From Pseudomonas putida (GTDB taxonomy: Bacteria; Pseudomonadota; Gammaproteobacteria; Pseudomonadales; Pseudomonadaceae): a stretch of DNA of 64,000 nt. The notes beneath the pieces were generated by a model. The model saw only the letters and a program-made list of their open reading frames with translations. It did not search any database and was not told the origin of the DNA. Positions 1 through 9,367 of this stretch are shown piece by piece; positions within the stretch are counted from its first letter, which is position 1; every line of letters starts with the position of its first letter. The stretch is taken from positions 496,001 through 560,000 of the forward strand of contig NZ_CP113097.1 of assembly GCF_026625125.1 (NCBI RefSeq). Reading direction: 5' to 3'. Made by a program: the position numbers and the translations under genes.

Positions 1-1640
1 ACCTGTGGGCATTCAATCTTGACGATGTTGCAGCCAAGGCAAAGGATCTCGCCGGCCAGAAGTACGAAGCACCGAAAAGCAATCTGCCGGCAGTGTTCCG
101 CGACATGAAATTCGCGGATTACCAGAAGATTCACTTCCTGCAGGAAAAGGCCGAGTGGGCCAAGGACAAGACGCCGTTCAAGCTGTCCTTCTACCACCAG
201 GGCATGCACTTCGACACACCGGTGAAAATCAACGAAGTCACCGCCACCTCCGTCGAGGAAATCAAGTACGACCCGAGCCGTTTCGAGTTCGGTGACGTGC
301 CGCACGACCCTGAAACCACCAAGAACCTCGGCTACGCCGGTTTCCGCGTGCTTTACCCGATCAACAAGGCCGACAAGCAGGACGAAATCATGACCCTGCT
401 GGGGGCCAGTTATTTCCGCGTGGTCGGCAAAGGGCATGTGTACGGCCTGTCGGCCCGTGGCCTGGCCATCGACACCGCGCTGCCTTCGGGCGAAGAGTTC
501 CCGCGTTTCACCGAATTCTGGGTCGAAAAACCCAAGCCGGCCGACAAGCACCTGGTGATCTACGCCTTGCTGGATTCGCCGCGCTCGACCGGTGCCTACA
601 AGCTGATCCTGCGCCCGGGCAACGATACCGTGGTCGATGTGCAGTCCCGCGTGTTCCTGCGTGACCACGTCAGCCGTCTGGGCATCGCGCCGCTGACCAG
701 CATGTTCCTGTTCGGTCCTAACCAGCCGTCCAAGGTCATGAACTATCGCCCGGCCCTGCATGACTCCGAAGGCCTGTCGATCCACGCCGGTAACGGCGAG
801 TGGCTGTGGCGCCCGCTGAACAACCCCAAACACCTGTCGGTAAGCAACTTCAGCGTCGAGAACCCGCGCGGTTTCGGCCTGATGCAGCGTCATCGCGAGT
901 TCAAGGATTACGAAGACCTCGACGACAACTACCAGAAGCGTCCGAGCGCCTGGATCGAGCCTAAGGGCGATTGGGGCAAGGGCACCGTCGATCTGGTCGA
1001 GATCCCGACCGCCGACGAAACCAACGACAATATAGTTGCCTTCTGGAGCCCGGAAACCTTGCCAGAACCAGGCAAGCCGTTCGAGTACGCCTACCGCCTG
1101 CACTGGACCATCGACGAGGCGCGTTTCCAGGCCCAGGAGCTGGGTTCGGTGACCCAGACCATGCGTTCCACCGGTGACGTCAAGCAGTCCAACCTGATCC
1201 GTCAACCAGACGGCAGCGTGGCGTTCTTGGTCGACTTCGCCGGCCCGGCCTTGGCCGCCCTGCCGGAAGACGCGGCGGTACGCAGCCAGATCAGCGTCGG
1301 CGACAACGCTGAGGTGGTCGAGAACAATCTGCGCTATAACCCAGAGACCAAGGGCTGGCGCCTGACCCTGCGGATGAAGATCAAGGAGGCCAACAAGGCT
1401 ACCGAGATGCGTGCCGCACTGGTTCGTGACGTTCCGGTCGAGGCGGCCAAGCCTGCCGAAGAAGCCAAGCAGGACAAGGCCGCGACCAAGCATGGCAAGG
1501 CTGAAAAAACTGCCAAGGCCGAGCAACCTGCCAAGGCTGAACAACCTGCCGCCGACGCGGCATCCACCAACGGGGCCCCGGCCACCACTGAACAAGTGCT
1601 GACCGAGACCTGGAGCTATCAGTTGCCTGCCGATGAGTAA
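1..1640 (+). CDS. mdoG: Glucan biosynthesis protein G, 5'-truncated by the window
   Basis: Periplasmic protein needed for osmoregulated periplasmic glucan (OPG) synthesis, thought to shape the beta-glucan backbone made by MdoH. The frame is open from base 3 and already reads a mature OpgG-type N-terminus ([14 protein letters not shown]), so the start codon and signal peptide lie upstream of the window. The first ATG at 93 is internal. The OpgG core follows ([40 protein letters not shown]). An Ala/Lys/Glu/Pro-rich linker (about bases 1440-1580) interrupts the protein just before the conserved last strand [12 protein letters not shown]. The stop overlaps the mdoH start by 8 bases, which suggests translational coupling. 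Confidence 0.95.
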   Translation, partial: LWAFNLDDVAAKAKDLAGQKYEAPKSNLPAVFRDMKFADYQKIHFLQEKAEWAKDKTPFKLSFYHQGMHFDTPVKINEVTATSVEEIKYDPSRFEFGDVPHDPETTKNLGYAGFRVLYPINKADKQDEIMTLLGASYFRVVGKGHVYGLSARGLAIDTALPSGEEFPRFTEFWVEKPKPADKHLVIYALLDSPRSTGAYKLILRPGNDTVVDVQSRVFLRDHVSRLGIAPLTSMFLFGPNQPSKVMNYRPALHDSEGLSIHAGNGEWLWRPLNNPKHLSVSNFSVENPRGFGLMQRHREFKDYEDLDDNYQKRPSAWIEPKGDWGKGTVDLVEIPTADETNDNIVAFWSPETLPEPGKPFEYAYRLHWTIDEARFQAQELGSVTQTMRSTGDVKQSNLIRQPDGSVAFLVDFAGPALAALPEDAAVRSQISVGDNAEVVENNLRYNPETKGWRLTLRMKIKEANKATEMRAALVRDVPVEAAKPAEEAKQDKAATKHGKAEKTAKAEQPAKAEQPAADAASTNGAPATTEQVLTETWSYQLPADE

Positions 1641-4206
1641 CTCAAGCGCAAGGCCGGAATCGCTTGGCGAGTACCTGGCCCACCTCCCACTGAGCGATGA
1701 GCAGCGCGCGGAACTCGCCAGCTGTACCTCGTTCAGTGAGCTGCACCAACGCCTGGCGGGCAATGCGCCCGCCACCACCCACGAGGCCGTGCAGGCCTCG
1801 GTGGGCCCGCGCCTGACGGTGGGCAGCGCCGCCGAACTGGAAGACGCCGAGATGCTCGGCGTCGACGGCAGCGGCCGGCTCTGCCTGAAGATCGCACCGC
1901 CGATCAAGCGCACCCGGGTTGTGCCCGAGCCCTGGCGTACCAATGTGCTGATCCGCGTGTGGCGGCGCATGACCGGCCGCACCAATGCGCCGCAGCCGCC
2001 CAAGCGCGAGCTGCCTCCGGCGCGCTGGCGCACGGTCGGCTCGATCCGCCGCTATATCCTGCTGACCCTCATGATCGGCCAGACCCTCGTCGCCGGCTGG
2101 TACATGAAGGGCATCCTGCCGTACCAGGGCTGGTCGTTCGTCGACCTCGACGAAGTGGTCAACCAGCCGCTGTGGGACACCGTCGTGCAGGTCTGGCCTT
2201 ATGCCTTGCAGACCTCCATCCTGATCCTCTTCGGCATCCTCTTCTGCTGGGTGTCGGCGGGCTTCTGGACCGCGCTGATGGGCTTCCTCGAGCTGCTCAC
2301 CGGGCGTGACAAATACCGTATCTCCGGCAGCAGTGCCGGCAGTGAGCCGATCGCTCCTGAAGCACGTACGGCGTTGGTGATGCCTATTTGCAACGAAGAC
2401 GTGCCGCGCGTGTTCGCAGGGCTGCGGGCGACCTTTGAATCGGTCGCAGCCAGCGGCAACCTCGACCGTTTCGATTTCTTCGTGCTCAGCGATACCAACG
2501 ACACGGACATCGCCGTGGCAGAGCAACAGGCCTGGCTGGACGTTTGCCGCGAGACCAAAGGTTTCGGCCGCATCTTCTACCGCCGCCGCCGCCGCCGTGT
2601 GAAGCGCAAGAGCGGTAACCTCGACGACTTCTGCCGTCGCTGGGGGGGCGAATACAAGTACATGGTCGTGCTCGACGCCGACAGCGTCATGAGTGGCGAG
2701 TGCCTGAGCAGCCTGGTACGCCTGATGGAGGCCAATCCGGACGCCGGCATCATCCAGACCGCGCCCAAGGCGTCGGGCATGGACACGCTGTACGCGCGCA
2801 TGCAGCAGTTCGCCACCCGAGTGTACGGCCCGCTGTTCACCGCCGGCCTGCACTTCTGGCAGCTGGGCGAGTCACACTATTGGGGCCATAACGCGATCAT
2901 CCGCATGAAGCCGTTCATCGAGCACTGCGCCTTGGCGCCGTTGCCCGGCAAGGGCGCCTTCGCCGGCGCGATCCTCTCCCACGACTTCGTCGAAGCGGCG
3001 CTGATGCGCCGTGCGGGCTGGGGCGTGTGGATTGCCTATGATCTGCCGGGCAGCTATGAAGAGCTGCCGCCGAACCTGCTTGACGAGCTCAAGCGGGACC
3101 GCCGCTGGTGCCATGGCAACCTGATGAACTTCCGCCTGTTCCTGGTCAAGGGCATGCACCCGGTGCACCGTGCGGTGTTCCTCACCGGCGTGATGTCTTA
3201 CCTGTCGGCGCCGCTGTGGTTCTTCTTCCTGGTGTTGTCGACCGCGCTGCTGGCCACCAACACGCTGATGGAGCCGCAATACTTCATCGAGCCGTACCAG
3301 CTTTATCCGCTGTGGCCGCAGTGGCACCCGGAGAAGGCCGTGGCGCTGTTCTCCACCACCATCGTGCTGCTGTTCCTGCCCAAGCTGCTCAGTATCATCC
3401 TGATCTGGGCCAAGGGCGCGGTCGAGTTCGGTGGGCGGGTCAAGGTCACCTTGTCGATGCTGATGGAGATGCTGTTCTCCATGCTGCTGGCGCCAGTGCG
3501 GATGATCTTCCACACCCGGTTCGTGTTGGCCGCATTCCTTGGCTGGGCTGCTACCTGGAACTCGCCGCAGCGCGACGACGATTCGACCCCGTGGAGCGAG
3601 GCGGTACGTCGCCATGGCCCGCAAACCCTGCTGGGTATCGCCTGGGCGGCGTTGGTGGCGTGGCTGAACCCAAGCTTCCTGTGGTGGCTGGCACCGATCG
3701 TCGGTTCGCTGGTGCTGTCGATCCCCGTTTCGGTGATCTCCAGCCGTACACGCCTGGGCCTGGCAGCCAAGGACGAGAAGCTGTTCCTGATCCCTGAGGA
3801 GTACGCAACGCCCCAGGAGCTGCTCGCCACCGACCAGTACACCCACGAGAATCGCTGGCATGCCCTGCACGACGGCTTCGTCCGCGCTGTGGTCGACCCG
3901 CGGCAGAACGCCCTGGCCTGTGCCATGGCCACTGCCCGTCATGGCCAGTCGGCAGCGATCGAGGCGATGCGTGCCGAGCGCCTTGCCAAGGCGATAGAGG
4001 CTGGGCCCAAAGGCCTGGACCTGGGTACTCGCCTCGCCGTGCTGAGCGACCCGGTCGCCTTGGCACGCCTGCATGCTCAGGTGTGGGCAGAGCACAATGC
4101 GGCCTGGATCGACGCGTGGCGTGCATCGATCAACAACGACCCGCATTCGCCGTTGCTGCCCTTGCACCCGGCGAACGAGGCTCAACCTAGCCTGGTTGGC
4201 GCCTGA
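1633..4206 (+). CDS. mdoH: Glucan glucosyltransferase H (membrane GT2)
   Basis: Inner-membrane glycosyltransferase that polymerises UDP-glucose into the linear beta-1,2-glucan backbone of OPGs and passes it to the periplasm. The 857-residue length is normal for MdoH. A cytosolic N-terminal part is followed by membrane segments (near residues 140-160 and 185-225). The GT2 domain has [10 protein letters not shown], the metal-site motif VVLDADSVM and the acceptor motif [11 protein letters not shown]. Several C-terminal membrane spans follow (about residues 515-710). The ATG overlaps the end of mdoG, so the two genes form one operon. A strong hairpin lies just after the stop. Confidence 0.97.
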   Translation: MSNSSARPESLGEYLAHLPLSDEQRAELASCTSFSELHQRLAGNAPATTHEAVQASVGPRLTVGSAAELEDAEMLGVDGSGRLCLKIAPPIKRTRVVPEPWRTNVLIRVWRRMTGRTNAPQPPKRELPPARWRTVGSIRRYILLTLMIGQTLVAGWYMKGILPYQGWSFVDLDEVVNQPLWDTVVQVWPYALQTSILILFGILFCWVSAGFWTALMGFLELLTGRDKYRISGSSAGSEPIAPEARTALVMPICNEDVPRVFAGLRATFESVAASGNLDRFDFFVLSDTNDTDIAVAEQQAWLDVCRETKGFGRIFYRRRRRRVKRKSGNLDDFCRRWGGEYKYMVVLDADSVMSGECLSSLVRLMEANPDAGIIQTAPKASGMDTLYARMQQFATRVYGPLFTAGLHFWQLGESHYWGHNAIIRMKPFIEHCALAPLPGKGAFAGAILSHDFVEAALMRRAGWGVWIAYDLPGSYEELPPNLLDELKRDRRWCHGNLMNFRLFLVKGMHPVHRAVFLTGVMSYLSAPLWFFFLVLSTALLATNTLMEPQYFIEPYQLYPLWPQWHPEKAVALFSTTIVLLFLPKLLSIILIWAKGAVEFGGRVKVTLSMLMEMLFSMLLAPVRMIFHTRFVLAAFLGWAATWNSPQRDDDSTPWSEAVRRHGPQTLLGIAWAALVAWLNPSFLWWLAPIVGSLVLSIPVSVISSRTRLGLAAKDEKLFLIPEEYATPQELLATDQYTHENRWHALHDGFVRAVVDPRQNALACAMATARHGQSAAIEAMRAERLAKAIEAGPKGLDLGTRLAVLSDPVALARLHAQVWAEHNAAWIDAWRASINNDPHSPLLPLHPANEAQPSLVGA

Positions 4207-4212
4207 CCGACC

Positions 4213-4257
4213 CTGGGCCGCCATGCGGCCCTTTCGCCGGCTTGCCGGCGGAAGGGT
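4213..4257 (+). terminator. mdoGH terminator, REP-like
   Basis: Two stacked inverted repeats follow the mdoH stop: GGGCCG/CGGCCC (4213-4229), then CCTTTCGCCGGC with its complement, ending in TTTT. The second stem contains the Pseudomonas REP-type core CGCCGGCTTGCCGGCG. It probably works as a rho-independent terminator. Confidence 0.75.
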
Positions 4258-4421
4258 TTTCCTATCTTCCTCACACCCTTCGGATTTTGGCCAACAAAGT
4301 CCCCGCCGGCTCTAGGTCCCAGGGCCGCCATGCGTTAGCATCCCTCTCCGAAAAGCCATGCCGGCCGGTACGGCCGTGCCAACAATAAGATTCGCTACTT
4401 TTCTTGCTAGGGGACTTGGTG

Positions 4422-5222
4422 ATGATGAAGAAATACCTTTCGCGGCTGCTGGTCGGCGTCACGGCGCTGGTCGCGGTGGCCTCGGCCCAGGCCGGTGCCA
4501 TCGACGATGCCGTCAAGCGCGGTACCTTGCGGGTGGGCATGGACCCGACCTACATGCCGTTCCAGATGACCAACAAGCGCGGCGAAATCATTGGCTTCGA
4601 AGTGGATCTGCTCAAGGCCATGGCCAAATCCATGGGCGTGAAGCTGGAGACCGTCTCCACCGCCTATGACGGCATCATCCCGGCCCTGCTGACCGACAAG
4701 TTCGACATGATCGGCAGCGGCATGACCCTGACCCAGGAACGCAACCTGCGCCTGAACTTCAGCGAACCCTTCATCGTGGTTGGCCAGACCCTGCTGATCC
4801 GCAAGGAGCTGGCTGGCGAGATCAAGTCGTACAAAGACCTGAACAACGAGAAGTACCGCATCACTTCCAAGCTCGGCACCACCGGCGAGATGGTCGCCAA
4901 GAAACTGATCGCCAAGGCCAAGTACCACGGCTACGACAACGAGCAGGAAGCGGTGATGGACGTAGTCAGCGGCAAGGCCGATGCCTTCGTCTACGATGCG
5001 CCGTACAACGTAGTGGCGGTCGACAAGGCCGGTGCCGGCAAGCTGCTGTTCCTCGACGAGCCCTTCACCTACGAGCCCCTGGCTTTCGGCTTGAAGAAAG
5101 GCGACTACGACAGCATCAACTTCATCAATAACTTCCTGCACCAGATCAAGCATGACGGGACCTACGATCGTATCCACGACAAGTGGTTCAAGAACAAGGA
5201 CTGGCTGAAGGAAATGGAATAA
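4422..5222 (+). CDS. Periplasmic amino acid-binding protein of an ABC importer
   Basis: Solute-binding subunit of a polar amino acid ABC importer; it captures substrate in the periplasm and delivers it to the permease encoded next. The ATG at 4422 is chosen because AGGGGA stands 6 bases upstream; the TTG at 4404 overlaps this Shine-Dalgarno sequence. Residues 1-24 are a Sec signal peptide (basic start, hydrophobic core, ...ASAQA). The mature part has SBP family 3 features: LRVGMDPTYMPF, GFEVDLLKAMA, YDGIIPALLTDKFDMIGSGM and LTQERNLRLNFSEPF. The exact amino acid is not evident from sequence. A heptad repeat element begins 3 bases after the stop, before the permease. Confidence 0.93.
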   Translation: MMKKYLSRLLVGVTALVAVASAQAGAIDDAVKRGTLRVGMDPTYMPFQMTNKRGEIIGFEVDLLKAMAKSMGVKLETVSTAYDGIIPALLTDKFDMIGSGMTLTQERNLRLNFSEPFIVVGQTLLIRKELAGEIKSYKDLNNEKYRITSKLGTTGEMVAKKLIAKAKYHGYDNEQEAVMDVVSGKADAFVYDAPYNVVAVDKAGAGKLLFLDEPFTYEPLAFGLKKGDYDSINFINNFLHQIKHDGTYDRIHDKWFKNKDWLKEME

Positions 5223-5225
5223 GAA

Positions 5226-5320
5226 GCAGCTTCAAGCCGCAAGCTGCAAGCTGCAGGAGGAGGTCGGCCCATACGCGGTCTGCTTGCTCTTGCAGCTTGT
5301 GGCTTGCGGCTTGCCGCTTT
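5226..5320 (+). repeat. Heptad-armed inverted element A
   Basis: The left arm is about four 7-base units of the form CAAGCNG. The core is about 30 bases, and the right arm is the same unit in reverse complement. The arms can pair into a long imperfect stem. The element lies inside the ABC operon between binding protein and permease, 3 bases after the binding-protein stop. Confidence 0.8.
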
Positions 5321-5333
5321 CTGGAGTAACCAC

Positions 5334-6296
5334 GTGATCAAACACAAGAAAGCCCAATGGCCCTGGCATGCGCTGACTGCGCTGGTCCTTGGGGGCTTGG
5401 CGATCAGCCTGTACCTGGCCACCTCGATGATTTCCTACGAGTGGCGCTGGAACCGCGTACCCCAATACTTTGCCTACCAGGCCGAGGACGTGCAGCGTGC
5501 CAGCGATTACGGCACGGTGCAGGACATTGTCGTCTCCGGCGATAGCGCCCGCGTTACCCTCAAGGATGAGCGCGGTGGTGAGCAGGTGCTCGAGGTGGCC
5601 AAGGACAGCCTGCAACTGAGCCGCGGTGACGATGTGGCCGAAGGTGATCAGGTCGGCGTCACCCGTCACTGGGCTGCAGGCCCACTGGCCTGGGGCCTGT
5701 GGACCACCTTGTGGATCTCGGTGGTGTCCGGTGCGCTCGGCCTGGTGATCGGCCTGTTCGCCGGGTTGTGCCGGTTGTCGAACAACCCGACCCTGCGTGA
5801 CCTGTCGACCGTGTATGTCGAACTGGTGCGCGGCACGCCGCTGCTGGTGCAGATTTTCATCTTCTACTTCTTCATCGGTACCGTGCTCAACCTGTCCCGG
5901 GAGTTCGCCGGGGTGGCGGCGCTGGCGCTGTTCACCGGTGCTTACGTGGCCGAGATCGTGCGTGCCGGCGTGCAGTCGATCGCCAAAGGGCAGAACGAGG
6001 CCGCCCGCTCGCTGGGCCTGAACGCCAGCCAGTCGATGCGCCATGTGATCCTGCCGCAGGCCTTCAAGCGCGTGCTGCCTCCCCTGGCCGGGCAGTTCAT
6101 CAGCCTGGTCAAGGACACCTCGCTGGTCTCGGTGATCGCTATCACCGAACTGACCAAGAGCGGCCGTGAGGCCATCACCACTTCGTTCTCGACATTCGAG
6201 ATCTGGTTCTGCGTGGCAGGCCTGTACCTGCTGATCAACCTGCCGCTGTCGCATTTGGCCAGCCGGCTCGAGCGGAGGCTTGCGCAAAGTGATTGA
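5334..6296 (+). CDS. Amino acid ABC transporter permease with an N-terminal extra domain
   Basis: Membrane subunit of the polar amino acid importer (HisM/GlnP type). The GTG at 5334 is chosen because GGAG lies 7 bases upstream; an upstream TTG would begin inside the repeat element. The first membrane span (about residues 10-30) is followed by about 85 residues without hydrophobic spans, rich in charged residues, before the usual membrane domain ([16 protein letters not shown]). The permease core keeps [14 protein letters not shown] and the ATPase-contact EAA loop ([20 protein letters not shown]). The extra segment is not part of the minimal family fold. The end overlaps the ATPase gene by 8 bases. 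Confidence 0.93.
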   Translation: MIKHKKAQWPWHALTALVLGGLAISLYLATSMISYEWRWNRVPQYFAYQAEDVQRASDYGTVQDIVVSGDSARVTLKDERGGEQVLEVAKDSLQLSRGDDVAEGDQVGVTRHWAAGPLAWGLWTTLWISVVSGALGLVIGLFAGLCRLSNNPTLRDLSTVYVELVRGTPLLVQIFIFYFFIGTVLNLSREFAGVAALALFTGAYVAEIVRAGVQSIAKGQNEAARSLGLNASQSMRHVILPQAFKRVLPPLAGQFISLVKDTSLVSVIAITELTKSGREAITTSFSTFEIWFCVAGLYLLINLPLSHLASRLERRLAQSD

Positions 6297-7023
6297 AGTC
6301 CGTGACCTTTTGAAGGTATTCGACACCCGAGGCCAGGTGGTGCGTGCGGTGGACAACGTCACCACCCAGGTGGCGAAGGGTGAAGTGGTGGTGGTGCTGG
6401 GCCCGTCGGGGTCCGGCAAGTCGACCTTCCTGCGCTGCCTCAACGGGCTGGAGCATTTCGACGAGGGCCATGTGGCCATCAACGGGTTGCGCTTGGAAGA
6501 CCCGAAGACCGACATCAACGCCTACCGCCGGGAAGTCGGCATGGTGTTTCAGCATTTCAACCTGTTCCCGCACATGACGGTGCTGGAAAACCTGTGCCTG
6601 GCGCAGAAGGTCGTGCGCAAGCGTGGCAAGGCCGAGCGTGAGGCCAAGGCGCGGGCGTTGCTGGAAAAGGTGGGCATCTCGGAGAAGGCCAATGAGTTCC
6701 CTTCGCGGCTTTCCGGTGGTCAGCAGCAACGGGTGGCGATTGCCCGTGCGCTGGCGATGGAGCCGAAGGTGATGCTGTTCGACGAGCCAACCTCGGCGCT
6801 GGACCCGGAGATGGTCGGTGAGGTGCTGGACGTGATGAAGACTTTGGCCCAGGAAGGCATGACCATGGTCTGCGTGACGCATGAGATGGGCTTTGCCAGG
6901 GAAGTGGCTGACCGCGTACTGTTCTTCGATCACGGCAAACTGCTGGAAGACTCGCCGCCCGCGGCGTTCTTTGCCTCACCTAAGGATCCCCGCGCCCAGA
7001 CCTTCCTGCGCCAAGTGCTCTGA
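6289..7023 (+). CDS. Amino acid ABC transporter ATP-binding protein
   Basis: Cytosolic ATPase that drives the importer encoded by the two preceding genes. The GTG at 6289 is preferred over the TTG at 6280 because GGAGG (6274-6278) gives a 10-base spacing to the former and almost none to the latter. Motifs: Walker [11 protein letters not shown]-loop [14 protein letters not shown], signature [15 protein letters not shown], Walker [15 protein letters not shown] and switch His in CVTHEMGFA. The 244-residue length is standard for GlnQ/HisP. Its end abuts repeat element B. Confidence 0.96.
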   Translation: MIEVRDLLKVFDTRGQVVRAVDNVTTQVAKGEVVVVLGPSGSGKSTFLRCLNGLEHFDEGHVAINGLRLEDPKTDINAYRREVGMVFQHFNLFPHMTVLENLCLAQKVVRKRGKAEREAKARALLEKVGISEKANEFPSRLSGGQQQRVAIARALAMEPKVMLFDEPTSALDPEMVGEVLDVMKTLAQEGMTMVCVTHEMGFAREVADRVLFFDHGKLLEDSPPAAFFASPKDPRAQTFLRQVL

Positions 7024-7026
7024 GAG

Positions 7027-7241
7027 CAGCTGCAAGCTGCGAGCTATAAGCCACAAGCTGCAAGCTACAGGCTACAAGCTGAGCTGTGATGGCCGGTTCA
7101 CCGCGTTCGGCCTTAGCGTGAAGCTACAAGCTACAAGCTACAAGCTACAAGCTACAAGCCGAGCGGTGATGGCCGGTCCACCGCGTTCGGCTTTAGCTTG
7201 CAGCTTGCAGCTTGCAGCTTGCAGCTTGCAGCTTGCCGCTC
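7027..7241. repeat. Heptad-armed element B with duplicated core
   Basis: CAAGCTG/CAAGCTA heptads flank two near-identical cores: 37 bases at 7081 and at 7161, period 80, with three mismatches. It fills the whole gap between the convergent ATPase and chemoreceptor genes, reaching to within 3 bases of the stop codon on each side. Confidence 0.85.
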
Positions 7242-9185
7242 TCAAAGGCTGAAACGGCCGACCATGCCTCGCAGCTGCTGTCCTAGCTGCTCGAGCTCGC
7301 CGCTTGAGGCTGCCGTTTGTTCACTGGCTGCACTGGTCTGGTCCGACGCGTCGCGCACGCTGATGACGCTGCGGTTTATTTGCTCGGCCACCACACTCTG
7401 CTCCTCGCTGGCCGTGGCAATCTGCTGGTTCATGCCTTGGATGCTCGACACCGTATCGGTGATCTGGCTCAACGCATCCCCCGCCTTGCGGCTCAGCTCG
7501 ACACTCTGCTCGGTCAGGCGCTTGCTGTTGTCGAGCAGGCTGGTCACCTCGTCGGTGCCGTTGTGCAAGCTTTCGATCAACTGCTCGATCTCCTCCGTCG
7601 ACTGCTGCGTACGCTGGGCCAAGCCGCGCACTTCGTCAGCCACCACGGCAAAGCCACGCCCGGCCTCACCTGCTCGCGCCGCCTCGATGGCGGCGTTCAG
7701 CGCCAACAGGTTGGTTTGCTCGGAGACCGACTTGATCACGTCGAGAATGCTGCCGATGCGCTGGCTTTCGCCCGCCAGATGTTGCATCGCTGCCAGGCAA
7801 TCGTCCATCTGCCTGGCCAGCTGCTCGATACGGCCTATGGCTTCAGTCACCACCTGATCACCCTGCTGGGCCTGCTGGTCGGCGTTGGTTGCCGCCAGCG
7901 AGGCTTGTTCGGCGTTCTGTGCCACTTCCTGCACCGTGGCGCTCATCTGGTTCATGGCCGTGGCAACCTGATCGGTTTCCTCGCGTTGCTGGCTGATGCG
8001 CAGTTTGGTGTCCTCGCTGCTGGCGGCCAGTTGCGTGGCGGCCTGTGACAGATGGCCGACACCCTGATCGATACCGCCGATCAGCTCGCGCAGGCTCAAG
8101 GTCATTCTCTGCATGCTGGCCTGCAACTGGCCCATTTCGTCACGACGATCTACAGACTCCACCTGGCTCAGGTCACCCCGGGCAATGCGCGCTGCCAACG
8201 CCAGGGTCTGGCGTAGCGGCTGGGTGATCTGCAAGGTGATCAGCCAGCCGGCCGCTACACCCACCAGCAGCGCCAGCAGCGCAACGCTGGTCAGCAGCGA
8301 ACGGGCGGCCAGTGCTTCGCTGTCGCGCTGCTCGACCTTCCTCTGACCCAGCTCCAGGCTCACGGCACGCAGTTCGTTACCCATCTGCTCCATGTCGTTT
8401 TGCAATTGCTCGACACGCAAGGCGGCGCGGCGGTACTGCTCCAGGCTGGTGCGGTATTTCCCCAGCTCCACGCCGGGCTGGTCCATGACTGCCCGCGCAA
8501 GGCCCAAGGGGGCGAGGGCTTGGATCAGTTGAGCGAGGCTTTTGTCAGCAGCATCCAGCGCCGCCTGGCCGACCTTGCTGAAGTCCTCCAGCGGCGAGAA
8601 GGTGTACGCCGGCACCAGGCTTTGCTGGTTGGCGCCGTCCACGTGCCGGGTGAGGCTGTCCATCAGGCCCAGCAGGCCACTTTGCTGGCTGTCGGCAGGC
8701 ATCTTCAGCAAGGCCTGGGTTTCCAGTTCGTCGATCACAGCGTTGAGCTTCTGCTCTTGCGCCTGCATGGCCTCGCGCAAGCCACGCCGGCTTTCAACGG
8801 TGCGTTGCAAAGTGGCGAAATTGTCCTGAAGGCGCTGCAGCAATTGCAGCTTCTGAGTCAGCATCTGGCGTGATTCATCGACGCTGCTGCGTTGCTGCAG
8901 CGCGCTCAGCCCGGCGTCGAGCTGTTGCAGGATGCGGCTGATCTGCGCCTTGCTGGCATCATCGGCCAACACCCTGTAGGTGATGCGCTCGGCGCGCAGG
9001 TCCTTGACCAGATCATTGATCTGGCCAATTTCGCTGAGCTGCTCGGAGCGCGTAATTGCGCCGTCCAGGGCGCGCCAGCCGCTGACGGCAGTGGCCACGG
9101 TGAGCAGCAGTACCACGGCAAAACCCAGAGCGAGTTTGGCGCCGACGCTGATGTTGCCAATCCTGCGGTTGAGGTAGCCGAACAT
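7242..9185 (-). CDS. Methyl-accepting chemotaxis protein, HBM-type size
   Basis: Transmembrane chemoreceptor that signals to CheA/CheW. It has TM1 at about residues 13-35, a helical periplasmic ligand domain of about 255 residues, TM2 near 292-316, a HAMP domain, and a cytoplasmic signalling domain with the highly conserved hairpin tip ([20 protein letters not shown]) near residue 490. The ligand-domain length suits the helical bimodular (HBM) class, known in P. putida from receptors for organic acids, but its ligand cannot be read here. It is a paralogue of the next gene. The family recalls McpS/McpQ; which gene matches which named receptor is uncertain. Confidence 0.93.
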   Translation of the reverse strand: MFGYLNRRIGNISVGAKLALGFAVVLLLTVATAVSGWRALDGAITRSEQLSEIGQINDLVKDLRAERITYRVLADDASKAQISRILQQLDAGLSALQQRSSVDESRQMLTQKLQLLQRLQDNFATLQRTVESRRGLREAMQAQEQKLNAVIDELETQALLKMPADSQQSGLLGLMDSLTRHVDGANQQSLVPAYTFSPLEDFSKVGQAALDAADKSLAQLIQALAPLGLARAVMDQPGVELGKYRTSLEQYRRAALRVEQLQNDMEQMGNELRAVSLELGQRKVEQRDSEALAARSLLTSVALLALLVGVAAGWLITLQITQPLRQTLALAARIARGDLSQVESVDRRDEMGQLQASMQRMTLSLRELIGGIDQGVGHLSQAATQLAASSEDTKLRISQQREETDQVATAMNQMSATVQEVAQNAEQASLAATNADQQAQQGDQVVTEAIGRIEQLARQMDDCLAAMQHLAGESQRIGSILDVIKSVSEQTNLLALNAAIEAARAGEAGRGFAVVADEVRGLAQRTQQSTEEIEQLIESLHNGTDEVTSLLDNSKRLTEQSVELSRKAGDALSQITDTVSSIQGMNQQIATASEEQSVVAEQINRSVISVRDASDQTSAASEQTAASSGELEQLGQQLRGMVGRFSL

Positions 9186-9249
9186 GGCAAGTCTCCATCC
9201 AGTTGAGTAGGGGAGCCATGCCGGCGTTTTACTGGCATGACACCCCTGC

Positions 9250-9277
9250 CCATCGGCGGAAGGCTTGTAGGACTTGA
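9250..9277 (-). promoter_or_regulatory. Candidate FliA (sigma-28) promoter for the 7242-9185 chemoreceptor
   Basis: The minus strand reads TCAAGTCC, 12 bases, then GCCGATGG, about 65 bases before the chemoreceptor ATG. It resembles the flagellar sigma consensus (TAAAGTTT-N11-GCCGATAA), with one extra spacer base. Confidence 0.55.
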
Positions 9278-9323
9278 CCTGAGAATTGGGTAGGAAATTT
9301 CAGCAGCGCGCTTGGGAATTCAC

Positions 9324-9361
9324 ACTGGCCCCACGGCCGACTCGCCGGCGATGGGGCCAGT
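9324..9361 (-). terminator. Hairpin after the second chemoreceptor gene
   Basis: ACTGGCCCCA and its perfect complement TGGGGCCAGT enclose a REP-like GCCGGCGA core, immediately downstream of the stop at 9368. It probably ends transcription or protects the 3' end. Confidence 0.6.
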
Positions 9362-9367
9362 ACGGGT

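Noticed and set aside
2872..4224. Long minus-strand frame opposite mdoH
   Set aside because: Composition (Gln, His, Arg, Gly) is that of an antisense shadow; mdoH is certain.
7027..7241. CRISPR array
   Set aside because: The repeat unit is 7 bases with no spacers of even length and no cas genes nearby.
9225..9250. Sigma-54 promoter (TGGCAT...TGCC)
   Set aside because: The matching strand points away from the chemoreceptor gene and the spacing is off; the FliA-type site on the right strand fits better.
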